Assembly: GCA_047615865.1 (NCBI GenBank)
Contig: JBLHIB010000083.1
Coordinates: forward strand, 1 to 15,639
Length of the DNA stretch: 15,639 nucleotides
DNA from: JADFAK01 sp047615865
Lineage (GTDB): Bacteria; Bacteroidota; Bacteroidia; Flavobacteriales_D; Sanyastnellaceae
Reading direction: 5' to 3'
The translations under genes were made by a program, and so were the position numbers. Position 1 is the first letter of the stretch; each line of letters begins with the position of its first letter. The notes under the pieces are model-generated. The model was not told the origin of the DNA. It saw only the letters and a program-made list of their open reading frames with translations, and did not search any database. This document shows positions 6,113 to 13,528 of this stretch, piece after piece.

Positions 6113-9100
6113 ATGTTCCCAAAATTTGAAGACTTCATAGCTCTTGCTATTCATCGATTCAGGTGGAGCATTTTGGTGTGCGTTTTTTTATGTTGTGGCG
6201 CTGGCGCGCAAATGGCCCAAGCCCAAATTGAACCAGATGATCTACCCGGATTGCAACTCTGGCTGCGGTCGGATACAGGACTTACAGTAAGCGAAACAGG
6301 AAAGATAGGCGTGTGGGAGGATATAAGCGGACAACTTAACCACGCCACCCAAGTTTCCGGTTCGCTCAAGCCCAATTTTGTCGAAGACGTGCTCTTTGGT
6401 TTTCCTTCTGTGCGAATGGATGGCTTCAACGACTTCATGGTTTTTCCTGAAATCAATACCATTCGAACGGTATTCTGGCTCGTAAAGGAAGATGCCGATG
6501 CCAATGCCAACTTCAGAAGCCTATTCGGACACAGCAATTCCATCGATTTTATTCGAGGTGCAGGTGAAGAAATCTGGAATACCGAAAGTGGAAATACATA
6601 TATTCTCAACGGAATTACACAAGCCAATTTTTCAGTCGTTGATGGCGGAACAACTGTCCTGCCAAATGACTTTACATTGATCTCCCTTGTAACCTCGGGA
6701 GACGTAAAAGCAAATCAACTCACGGTCGATCGTTCAAACTTTTCTCGCATCTGGGATGGCGACATGATCGAAATTATTTGCTTTTCAGATTCGTTGTCGG
6801 AAGAGAATGTCGAAGCAGTGCAGAATTACTTGGCCGATAGATATACGCCTCCATTTTTCGTCGATGAAGACGTGCAAATGGATTATGGCTTCTGCGATAC
6901 TCTCATCTGCTGTGCCCCAGATTTTGAGTCCTACTTATGGTCCAATGGCGAGGATGATCAATGCATCAATGTCCACACTTCTGACGACTTCATTGTTGAG
7001 GCTACAGATCGATTCAACCGAATTCACACCGATACAATTCAGGTGAGTTTTCCAGGTGATTTACAGTTTGAGGATATGATTGTATGTCTTGGTGAAAGCA
7101 CAACATTCGATACGGGCCTAGCCAATGCCGATTACACATTCCAGTGGCAGAACAACGAAATAGATAGCGCTCTGACTGTAAGCGAAGCCGGCCAATATTT
7201 TGTTCAGATCACAGACACAACGGGCTGCTCGTCAGTCTCAGATGTTTCTTTTGTGGTGGTTGATTCAATTGAGGTCAATCTAAATCTAGAGGAAAATTAC
7301 AACTTGTGCGCGGGCAATACACTCGTGATCGAGACCCTCGATTACACGATTGATTCTTTCGAGTGGAGCAGTGGCGAGGTAGAATCTGAAATTGAAGTGA
7401 ATGTCGAAGGTGAATTCTGGATCCATTTGATCGATGAATTTGGCTGCATATTTAAAGATACTACACAAGTAAATATCATTGGAACCGCTCCCGAAATTGA
7501 GTGGAATATTGACGGACAGTGCCAAGGCATGTCTCTGCATTTCGAAGACGAACTAGCCGCAACGAGCAACGTCGCAAATTGGGAATGGTACCTAGATGGA
7601 GAGCTCGCCAGCGAAGATTCCGATTTCTTTACGAGCTTGGATGAATATGGTGAGCATGAGGTACAACTTCATCTGATTTCGGATGTAGGCTGCATGAACG
7701 ACTCGACGGATTTGTTTTATCTATATCCCCTGCCAACTCCAATTTTCAACTTTACTTTACCTTGTCAGAATAGCGAGATGACGTTCGTGAGTCAGAGTTT
7801 GCTCGCCGAGGGTTTTATCGAAAACATCAATTGGATCATCGACGATATTATGTATTCTGGTCAGTCTGTTGATATCAATATTCCAGACCAGGAAAGCATT
7901 GACTTGCAGATGTCGGTCACCAGCAACGAAGGATGTTCTCAAACGATTTTGGGTTCTGTGACGATAATTCCAGCACCAATAGTTGAGATGCTCGCCGAAA
8001 ACTTTTGTCTAGGCGACCTCACTGATTTCAGCACTGAAATTGATGAAAACGATGCAGGTGGAATCATAAACTTCTCATGGGATTTTGGTGATGACAACTC
8101 CTCATTCCTGCAAGATCCTCTGCATTTCTTCGGTTCATCGGGGTTTTACAATACTCAAATTGAGATTACTGCTTTAAATGGCTGCCGTGATTCAGATTCG
8201 CTCTCGGTTCAAATTTTCAATCACCCTACAGTTGAACTTCTTGTAGATTCCATCTGCAGCGACATGGTCATGCCTTTGACTCAACAGTCGGATTTAATGG
8301 GAGGTGAATTGGATCAAATACTTTGGTCTGTTGAATCCTTAGGAGATTTTACCGGAGAAGAGATACAAGTAAACTTTCTATCGCCAGGGTCATACAGCGC
8401 GGAGGTTGAAGTGAATACTCTTGCTGGATGTTCTGGTTTAGCTAGCGCAAATATTGAAGTTGTTCAATTTGAAACGTCGGCCATAATATCTAGCCAGGTG
8501 ATCGGTCTACCTCCTTTGGAGATTCAGTTTGGTGCCATACCAGTCAATCTCTCTTTGGATTATACATGGTCCAGTGCCGATAACGGTAGTGGACTTGGTA
8601 GCTCATGGTTTCATGAGTTTACAGAAGAAGGGGTATATCAAGTAGATCTCACTTGGACCAATGATTTGGGATGTTACAATTCAACTTCAGAGACAATCTA
8701 CATCACTGAGCCCATCGCCGATTTGGTTGTTGACGACTTGTATATAACCGAGTCGGTCACCGGCCTGCAAATATCTGCTATCATCGGGAATGAGGGCAAT
8801 CTCAAAGTACAGGACATGGCGCTGAGTTGGAATGTCCTTGGGGATGGCCTAATTACGGAATTGTGGCAAGGAGAGCTCTTGCCCGGTGAAGCAACTTTGT
8901 TCACCTTCGCTTCAACTGCCGAACTTGAATCAATAGATCAAGTCATTTGCGCTAGCGCAAGAGATATAGCAGAAGTCACACCCGATTTAACTCCATGGAA
9001 TAACTCGAAATGTAATGTTTCAACCACAACAAGTGATTTTGAACTGTTGCCCATTCAGCCGAATCCAGCAAGCGATCAGATTCATGTGTCTGTTCTGTCG

Positions 9101-9301
9101 GAAAGCGCCAAGGCTGTCCTCGTGCAGATTTATGACAATGTCGGACGGATCTGTTTTGAGTCTGCAGAATTCACCTTGAGCGAAGGCTATTCAAGTTTTG
9201 ATGTAAACGTATCGCAATTAGGTCCAGGGTATTACACCTTGGCTGTCGGGGATGCTGAAATAAGAAAAACGCAGACTTTAATGATCAGCCGAGAGCAGTG
9301 A
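6113..9301 (+). CDS. Large T9SS cell-surface protein: LamG-like domain plus PKD/Ig repeats
   Basis: This 1062-residue protein has a long N-region, then a hydrophobic stretch (about 19-31) and a probable cleavage after AQAQ near residue 38. Residues about 43-248 form a concanavalin/LamG-like domain (LQLWLRSDTG, VWEDISGQLNHA, then NVEAVQNYLADRY at its end). Next come Ig-like repeats of the WSNG...Gly-Cys type, then PKD-like repeats, the clearest at about 655 (SWDFGDDNSS). Seven Gly-Cys repeat ends fall at Cys 372, 445, 527, 608, 691, 773 and 854, so six units are 73, 82, 81, 83, 82 and 81 residues long; five of them carry another Cys near their start, suggesting a disulfide in each. A CARDB-like segment (about 869-970) precedes the T9SS type A sorting domain, which begins with PNPASDQ at 983. 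It is probably a surface adhesin or glycan-binding protein. Its stop is one base from that of the convergent gmd. Confidence 0.88.
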   Translation: MFPKFEDFIALAIHRFRWSILVCVFLCCGAGAQMAQAQIEPDDLPGLQLWLRSDTGLTVSETGKIGVWEDISGQLNHATQVSGSLKPNFVEDVLFGFPSVRMDGFNDFMVFPEINTIRTVFWLVKEDADANANFRSLFGHSNSIDFIRGAGEEIWNTESGNTYILNGITQANFSVVDGGTTVLPNDFTLISLVTSGDVKANQLTVDRSNFSRIWDGDMIEIICFSDSLSEENVEAVQNYLADRYTPPFFVDEDVQMDYGFCDTLICCAPDFESYLWSNGEDDQCINVHTSDDFIVEATDRFNRIHTDTIQVSFPGDLQFEDMIVCLGESTTFDTGLANADYTFQWQNNEIDSALTVSEAGQYFVQITDTTGCSSVSDVSFVVVDSIEVNLNLEENYNLCAGNTLVIETLDYTIDSFEWSSGEVESEIEVNVEGEFWIHLIDEFGCIFKDTTQVNIIGTAPEIEWNIDGQCQGMSLHFEDELAATSNVANWEWYLDGELASEDSDFFTSLDEYGEHEVQLHLISDVGCMNDSTDLFYLYPLPTPIFNFTLPCQNSEMTFVSQSLLAEGFIENINWIIDDIMYSGQSVDINIPDQESIDLQMSVTSNEGCSQTILGSVTIIPAPIVEMLAENFCLGDLTDFSTEIDENDAGGIINFSWDFGDDNSSFLQDPLHFFGSSGFYNTQIEITALNGCRDSDSLSVQIFNHPTVELLVDSICSDMVMPLTQQSDLMGGELDQILWSVESLGDFTGEEIQVNFLSPGSYSAEVEVNTLAGCSGLASANIEVVQFETSAIISSQVIGLPPLEIQFGAIPVNLSLDYTWSSADNGSGLGSSWFHEFTEEGVYQVDLTWTNDLGCYNSTSETIYITEPIADLVVDDLYITESVTGLQISAIIGNEGNLKVQDMALSWNVLGDGLITELWQGELLPGEATLFTFASTAELESIDQVICASARDIAEVTPDLTPWNNSKCNVSTTTSDFELLPIQPNPASDQIHVSVLSESAKAVLVQIYDNVGRICFESAEFTLSEGYSSFDVNVSQLGPGYYTLAVGDAEIRKTQTLMISREQ

Positions 9302-9302
9302 T

Positions 9303-10394
9303 TTACTCGTGGTAACGCATGATTTTGTGTCCGCCGTCCATCAAGTACTTATCGCGCTTGAACAGTTCCACATCGTGCTTCACCATCTCAACGACAAGCT
9401 CCTGTACCGTGTAATTGTGCTTCCATCCCAACTCGTTCTGAGCTCTTGAAGGATCGCCTACGAGCAAGTCGACTTCAGTAGGACGGAAATACCGTGGATC
9501 TACTTCAACAATAATGTCGCCTGATTTCGCGTCGATTCCTTTTTCATCCACACCTTCACCTTCCCATCGAAGTGTTATTCCCACTTCAGCGAATGCCATA
9601 TTGACAAAATCGCGTACCGATGTTGTTGATCCAGTAGCAAGCACGTAATCGTCGGCTACATCTTGCTGCAACATCCGCCACATGCCTTCTACATAATCCT
9701 TGGCATGACCCCAATCTCTCTTGGCATCCATGTTTCCGAGGTATAACTTCTTCTCTAGTCCAAGGCTAATTTTGGCAGCAGATCGTGTGATCTTTCGCGT
9801 AACAAAAGTTTCTCCTCGAATCGGGCTCTCGTGGTTGAACAAGATGCCATTACAAGCATAAAAGCCATAAGCTTCTCGATAGTTCTTAGTGATCCAAAAA
9901 GCATAGAGCTTGGCGACCGCATAAGGGCTGCGAGGGTAGAAAGGTGTAGTCTCTTTTTGCGGAGTTTCCTGCACCAAACCGTAAAGTTCAGAAGTAGAGG
10001 CCTGGTAAAAACGGGTTTTCCCTCCGAGGCCAAGAATACGAATCGCTTCAAGGATACGCAGCGCTCCAATTCCATCGGCATTGGCAGTGTACTCTGGAGT
10101 TTCAAACGAAACTGCAACGTGACTCATTGCCGCAAGGTTGTAAATCTCGTCAGGCTCAATTTCCTTTACCAAACGTATAAGGTTGGTACTATCGGTGAGA
10201 TCACCATAATGCATTTTGAATTTGACGTCCTTCTCGTGCTGATCCTTATATAGGTGATCTACACGATCCGTATTGAACAGTGAACTACGTCGCTTCAAGC
10301 CATGAACATCATATCCTTTTTCGAGTAGTAATTCCGCCAAATAGGCGCCGTCTTGTCCAGTGATCCCAGTGATCAGAGCTTTCTTTCCAGCCAT
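9303..10394 (-). CDS. gmd: GDP-mannose 4,6-dehydratase
   Basis: A 363-residue short-chain dehydrogenase of the extended type that converts GDP-D-mannose to GDP-4-keto-6-deoxy-D-mannose, the precursor of GDP-L-fucose, GDP-D-rhamnose and related sugars. The NADP-binding TGITGQDG motif is at residues 9-16. The catalytic set is complete: Thr134 and Glu136 in STSELYG, and Tyr158/Lys162 in YAVAK. The NHESPIRGETFVTRKI and KRDWGHAKDYVEGMW blocks are diagnostic of Gmd. I use ATG 10394 (MAGKKALITG). A TTG at 10424 in frame would add ten unconserved residues, and a promoter -7 box lies downstream of that TTG. The gene for the next step (GDP-fucose synthase or reductase) is not in the window. The product probably feeds surface glycan synthesis, in line with the nearby flippase and glycosyltransferase. 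Confidence 0.96.
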   Translation of the reverse strand: MAGKKALITGITGQDGAYLAELLLEKGYDVHGLKRRSSLFNTDRVDHLYKDQHEKDVKFKMHYGDLTDSTNLIRLVKEIEPDEIYNLAAMSHVAVSFETPEYTANADGIGALRILEAIRILGLGGKTRFYQASTSELYGLVQETPQKETTPFYPRSPYAVAKLYAFWITKNYREAYGFYACNGILFNHESPIRGETFVTRKITRSAAKISLGLEKKLYLGNMDAKRDWGHAKDYVEGMWRMLQQDVADDYVLATGSTTSVRDFVNMAFAEVGITLRWEGEGVDEKGIDAKSGDIIVEVDPRYFRPTEVDLLVGDPSRAQNELGWKHNYTVQELVVEMVKHDVELFKRDKYLMDGGHKIMRYHE

Positions 10395-10411
10395 AATTCG
10401 CAAATGAGGGG

Positions 10412-10419
10412 CAAATATA
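10412..10419 (-). promoter_or_regulatory. -7 box of a gmd promoter
   Basis: On the minus strand TATATTTG (10419-10412) matches TAnnTTTG exactly, 17 bases before the gmd ATG. The expected -33 position holds only a weak match. Its placement inside the longer TTG-started frame argues for the ATG at 10394. Confidence 0.45.
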
Positions 10420-10433
10420 GACAAAGTGTTGGG

Positions 10434-10489
10434 AGAACCTTGCTTAACCGAGTGATCTGGCTTTAGGAGTATAAATTGGTTGAGGTTCT
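10434..10489. repeat. Nested inverted repeat between the ABC exporter and gmd
   Basis: AGAACCT (10434-10440) and AGGTTCT (10483-10489) form an outer 7-bp stem, with AACC (10446-10449) and GGTT (10478-10481) nested inside. It fills most of the spacer between the exporter stop and the gmd promoter. There is no T run on either strand, so it is not a standard terminator; it could be a 3' end structure of the exporter mRNA. Confidence 0.35.
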
Positions 10490-10495
10490 AAGCAG

Positions 10496-12295
10496 TTAAC
10501 TGAACTGCAATCCGCTGAGGTGCTTGTATAGACCGTTTTCTAGAGCAATCAATTCATCATGCGTTCCCTCTTCGCGTAACTTACCATCTTCAATAACCAA
10601 GATTTTATTCGCTTTTCGAATGGTGCTCAAGCGGTGAGCAATGACAATTGAAGTCCGCCCCTTCATCAAATTATCCAAAGCCTCTTGAACAAGTCGTTCA
10701 GATTCTGAATCCAATGAACTCGTAGCTTCATCCAATAAAAGGATTTTAGGGTTTTTAAGAATTGCTCGTGCAATAGCTACACGCTGACGTTGACCGCCAG
10801 AAAGCTGAACACCGCGCTCACCGACTAAAGTTTCATAGCCATCTGGGAATTTGGTAACGAAGTCATGGGCATTGGCTTTTTTCGCTGCCTCATGAATTTC
10901 TTCATCGCTGGCATCCAATTTGCCGTAGGCTATGTTCTCTCGAATTGAGCCGCCAAAAAGCAATACCTCTTGGGGAACGATAGCCATTTGCTGTCTTAGC
11001 TCACGCAAATCATATTCCTGAGCTGCTTTGCCATCGATCGAGAAAGTCCCACTGTCTGCGTCGTAGAAACGCAGGATCAGTGCTGTTATGGTCGATTTTC
11101 CTGCTCCACTTGGTCCGACTATGGCTACTTGCTCGCCAGGGTTGACCTTGAAAGATACGTCGTCCAATACCTGCACATCAGGCCTGTTGGGATAGCGGAA
11201 TTTAATGTTTTTGAACTCTACCGCACCATCAATATTGAGAACTGCAGGCGATTGTTCAATGCGGATTTGTTCCGGAGTTTCGTCAATAAGCTCTAAGACA
11301 CGCTCGACTGAGCCAAAGCCCTTTTGCAGACCGCCATACAATTCGGCCAATCCACCAATCGATATTCCTATCGTCATCGCCAATAGCATGAACTGAATCA
11401 TTTCTCCTGGGGTAAGCTCATTGATGTCTATCAAGTGCACGGCGTACCAGAGCACTCCTACGATAGTTCCGAAGATGCACACGATAATGAAAGAAGCCAA
11501 AAGCCCCCTCCATACACCTGAGCGTATGGCAAATTGTTTGATGTTTTGAACACTCTTCTTAAAACGTAAGGCCTCAAATGCCTCGTTGGTAAATGACTTC
11601 ACATTGACTATTCCCGAGAGAGATTCTTCGACGATATGCGTTGATCTTGCTACTTCATCCTGAACACTTCTAGAAAGTGAACGGATGTAGCGACCGAAAT
11701 AAACAGCTGCAATTGCAATGACTGGAACGACCCCAAGCATCATGAAAGTCAGCTTTGTCGAGGTATAGAAAAGTAAAATCAAACCACCCACGATTAACAT
11801 GGCCTGACGCAATAGTTCGGCTAGGGTAGTATTGAGGACTTCTTGAATTTGAGAAATGTCAGAGGCCATTCTACTGCTTAATTCACCAACGCTTTTTTGA
11901 GTATAGAAGGTCATTGGAAGCGTAATCAAACTATTGTAGGCATCTGATCTGAAATCGGCCAAACTGTGCTCTGTGACATAGGAGAAGAGGTAAACCCTGA
12001 AAAATGAAAAGAACCCTTGCAGAACCAAAATAGCAAATAGAACCAAACCAATGGTGGTCATGCTCATGTCGAACGGAATCTCGTAATTCAGTTCGCCTAA
12101 CTGGGTCGTTGAATCAACCAAGTAGCGAGTGAGTTGGGTAAATGACAAGAATACCAAACTGGTCAAGAGTAGGAAAAACAAGCCCAGAAAATAGCGCCAC
12201 TTGTATGGTGCCATGTAACTAAGTATACGTTTCGATGCTTTGTAGGTGCCTTTTGGTGCGTCCTGATCGAATTCTTTCTTTCCCCTGCGAGCCAT
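10496..12295 (-). CDS. ABC exporter, fused permease and ATPase (MsbA/lipid-type)
   Basis: A 599-residue half transporter; two copies form an inner-membrane exporter driven by ATP. Residues about 35-325 hold the six-helix permease domain (segments near 35-55, 83-105, 165-200 and 265-310). The ATPase domain has every motif intact: Walker A GPSGAGKST at 394-402, Q-loop Gln442, signature LSGGQRQR at 498-505, Walker B ILLLDE at 518-523, D-loop SSLD, and switch His554 in IAHRLST. Length and layout fit the MsbA/BmrA/LmrA group, whose members export lipids, lipopolysaccharide core or drugs; substrate cannot be read from the sequence. The ATG at 12295 starts MARRGKKE and lies just after a promoter box. 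It runs in the same direction as gmd, 101 bases upstream of the gmd ATG, with a separate promoter between them. Confidence 0.95.
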   Translation of the reverse strand: MARRGKKEFDQDAPKGTYKASKRILSYMAPYKWRYFLGLFFLLLTSLVFLSFTQLTRYLVDSTTQLGELNYEIPFDMSMTTIGLVLFAILVLQGFFSFFRVYLFSYVTEHSLADFRSDAYNSLITLPMTFYTQKSVGELSSRMASDISQIQEVLNTTLAELLRQAMLIVGGLILLFYTSTKLTFMMLGVVPVIAIAAVYFGRYIRSLSRSVQDEVARSTHIVEESLSGIVNVKSFTNEAFEALRFKKSVQNIKQFAIRSGVWRGLLASFIIVCIFGTIVGVLWYAVHLIDINELTPGEMIQFMLLAMTIGISIGGLAELYGGLQKGFGSVERVLELIDETPEQIRIEQSPAVLNIDGAVEFKNIKFRYPNRPDVQVLDDVSFKVNPGEQVAIVGPSGAGKSTITALILRFYDADSGTFSIDGKAAQEYDLRELRQQMAIVPQEVLLFGGSIRENIAYGKLDASDEEIHEAAKKANAHDFVTKFPDGYETLVGERGVQLSGGQRQRVAIARAILKNPKILLLDEATSSLDSESERLVQEALDNLMKGRTSIVIAHRLSTIRKANKILVIEDGKLREEGTHDELIALENGLYKHLSGLQFS

Positions 12296-12311
12296 GTAGT
12301 ATAATTGACTG

Positions 12312-12339
12312 CAAAAGTAAGAAACTAAGTCAAGTCAAG
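12312..12339 (-). promoter_or_regulatory. Promoter of the ABC exporter
   Basis: On the minus strand TACTTTTG (12319-12312) matches TAnnTTTG exactly. CTTG (12339-12336) lies 16 bases upstream, slightly closer than the usual spacing. Transcription would begin near 12306, about 10 bases before the ATG at 12295. Confidence 0.45.
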
Positions 12340-12484
12340 GTCACTCATTTCGTGAACATATGTGAAGAATATAGCGTGATGTTAACCAAAAGGGAACTGG
12401 AGTGAAAATGCCAGATACTGGACCGGTAAACACGCCGCCAATGCTCGTCAGAAAGAGGAAATATCCGAGAAGAGGTGTTTTTTC

Positions 12485-12515
12485 TTTGTACTTTTGTTAA
12501 AAGCAATTATCTTTG
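12485..12515 (+). promoter_or_regulatory. Consensus promoter of rpmH
   Basis: TTTG (12485-12488), exactly 19 bases, then TATCTTTG (12508-12515): a full match to the Bacteroidota consensus TTTG-N19-TAnnTTTG. A second -7-like box, TACTTTTG (12489-12496), lies within the spacer but lacks a -33 partner. Transcription would begin near 12521, giving a leader of about 25 bases. Confidence 0.75.
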
Positions 12516-12546
12516 CGCTCCCTTTTGAGAGGGTAAAATTAGAGGT

Positions 12547-12717
12547 ATGAGTAAGAGAACATTTTCACCGTCAGTAAGAAAGCGAAGAAATAAGCACGGT
12601 TTCCGCAGCAGAATGGCTACATCCAACGGTCGTAACGTATTGAATAGCCGTCGTAGAAAAGGACGTAAGAAGCTTTCAGTTTCTACAGAAAGACGACACA
12701 AGGGTATCGTACATTAA
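12547..12717 (+). CDS. rpmH: 50S ribosomal protein L34
   Basis: A 56-residue, extremely basic protein of the large ribosomal subunit. From ATG 12547 it reads MSKRTFSPSVRKRRNKHGFR, then SRMATSNGR, VLNSRRRKGRKKLSVS and a short tail ending GIVH, stopping with TAA 12715-12717. The blocks KRTF.PS..KRRNKHGFR, MAT.NGR.VL..RR.KGRKKL and VS are the L34 signature over the full length. It is a few residues longer than the typical 44-46 residue protein, with an N-terminal Ser insertion and a C-terminal extension of about ten residues. It has its own strong promoter and terminator and so appears monocistronic. The usual partner rnpA is not adjacent: the next genes on both sides are on the other strand. 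The start is preceded by TTAGAGGT, a weak Shine-Dalgarno. Confidence 0.97.
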   Translation: MSKRTFSPSVRKRRNKHGFRSRMATSNGRNVLNSRRRKGRKKLSVSTERRHKGIVH

Positions 12718-12725
12718 TCCATTTT

Positions 12726-12740
12726 ATGCGCTTAGCGCAT
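12726..12740 (+). repeat. Short GC hairpin after rpmH
   Basis: ATGCGC (12726-12731) and GCGCAT (12735-12740) form a 6-bp perfect stem with a 3-base loop, 8 bases after the rpmH stop and 18 bases before the terminator stem. It has no T run of its own and may simply protect the 3' end of the message. Confidence 0.5.
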
Positions 12741-12758
12741 GCTGGAATTCAAAATATT

Positions 12759-12779
12759 GGGGCCTATGCCCCTTTTTTT
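12759..12779 (+). terminator. Rho-independent terminator of rpmH
   Basis: GGGGC (12759-12763), loop CTAT, GCCCC (12768-12772), followed by seven Ts (12773-12779). A compact, GC-only stem with an ideal T run, 41 bases after the rpmH stop codon and 30 bases before the stop of the convergent transferase gene. Confidence 0.9.
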
Positions 12780-12808
12780 GTTGGATTAAATGCCGTTTGG
12801 AAACTCAC

Positions 12809-13390
12809 TTATGTAGAAACCCAGACCACTTTCTTTTCCTTAAACATCAAATGATGCAGAGTGAATGATTCTTCTCCCCCACGAACCTTGGCGTAGAATT
12901 CATTGTCCTTGTCCCCAAAGTGAACATCAATCTCTTCGGCAAAAGCTAAATTCTCGCCGAATAGTTTGAATACAGCTTCTTTGGCCGACCATATTAAGGT
13001 CAGTTGATCCAACGATTCGCCCCACATCTTAAGTTCGCGTTCGTTGCAAAATTTTTCCTTGATATTGAATAATTTGGGTGTTGGACGTTGAATGTCCAGT
13101 CCGACAGGAGATGTACTGAAAACAACGCCCACCAAGTCCTCTGTGTGAGATATTGAAATATATCCGTCGTCAACGACAGGTTTACCGTTTTCTAGGTAGC
13201 TAATGTCGTTTTTAATGCCCAAATGTTCCAAAAGTAGCGTTCCTCCGAGCTCCTCAGTGCGTCGTTTTAGCGACTTTCCGCGGAATGTACTGGCAATTTT
13301 AGCATATTTTGGGTGGTCCGGATTCTCCTCTACTTGCCATAAGAATAGCCGTGTTGCAGAGCCTGTAGGTATTTCACCGATAAATGACAT
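12809..13390 (-). CDS. 4'-phosphopantetheinyl transferase superfamily protein
   Basis: A 193-residue protein of the Sfp/AcpT type, which moves the phosphopantetheine arm of coenzyme A onto a serine of an acyl or peptidyl carrier protein. Visible motifs are KRRTEELGG (about 42-50, the CoA-side region), SISHTEDLVGVVFS (79-92, with the conserved Ser-His), VGLDIQ (96-101, Asp99 a magnesium ligand) and IWSAKEAVFKLFGE (133-146, with Trp134, Lys137, Glu138 and Lys142). Length is at the short end for the family (about 190-230). The ATG at 13390 is the only reasonable start. A perfect -7 box lies 5 bases upstream, so the message may have almost no leader. No carrier protein or synthase gene is nearby; in many Flavobacteriia such an enzyme stands alone and serves fatty acid synthesis, which I infer here. 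Confidence 0.93.
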   Translation of the reverse strand: MSFIGEIPTGSATRLFLWQVEENPDHPKYAKIASTFRGKSLKRRTEELGGTLLLEHLGIKNDISYLENGKPVVDDGYISISHTEDLVGVVFSTSPVGLDIQRPTPKLFNIKEKFCNERELKMWGESLDQLTLIWSAKEAVFKLFGENLAFAEEIDVHFGDKDNEFYAKVRGGEESFTLHHLMFKEKKVVWVST

Positions 13391-13395
13391 GTGAA

Positions 13396-13403
13396 CAAAG
13401 GTA
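13396..13403 (-). promoter_or_regulatory. -7 box next to the transferase start codon
   Basis: On the minus strand TACCTTTG (13403-13396) matches TAnnTTTG exactly and ends only five bases before the ATG at 13390, so transcription would begin at or next to the start codon. No good -33 element lies at the expected distance. Confidence 0.45.
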
Positions 13404-13424
13404 AACTTATCGTAGGCTGAATTG

Positions 13425-13455
13425 TTGTCTTGTCAAAGAGAAAATGGTAATTTTG
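13425..13455 (+). promoter_or_regulatory. Promoter of ahcY
   Basis: TTG (13425-13427), 20 bases, then TAATTTTG (13448-13455), a full match to TAnnTTTG. Transcription would begin near 13461, leaving a leader of about 68 bases before the ATG at 13529. Confidence 0.6.
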
Positions 13456-13463
13456 CAGCGTCA

Positions 13464-13528
13464 AAGGAGCAAATTCCTTAGAATTAAGCAAATCCGATAT
13501 TAGAATCGGTGTAAAAAAAACATTTTTT
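13464..13528 (+). promoter_or_regulatory. Structured 5' leader of ahcY
   Basis: The leader can form AAGGA/TCCTT (13464-13468 with 13475-13479) or the competing AATTC/GAATT (13472-13476 with 13481-13485), then CCGAT/ATCGG (13494-13498 with 13505-13509, 6-base loop), followed by an A-run and a T-run just before the ATG. The mutually exclusive first stems are suggestive, but the elements are short and I recognise no known riboswitch. Confidence 0.3.

Noticed and set aside
6151..6627. 158-codon minus-strand frame opposite the LamG domain
   Set aside because: Antisense shadow of a well-supported domain; low-complexity serine-rich product without motifs.
9831..10253. 140-codon plus-strand frame inside gmd
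   Set aside because: Antisense to a fully conserved gmd; no start signal, promoter or family pattern.
12408..12500. 30-codon frame between the ABC exporter and rpmH
   Set aside because: Basic, proline-rich translation without signal; it runs through the rpmH promoter and is most simply chance.
12507..12701. Minus-strand frame opposite rpmH
   Set aside because: It is an antisense shadow of the L34 coding region, which is recognised over its full length on the plus strand; the shadow has no recognisable motif.
13461..13528. SAM-II or SAH riboswitch upstream of ahcY
   Set aside because: The leader is short and lacks the conserved cores of these classes; only generic short stems are present.
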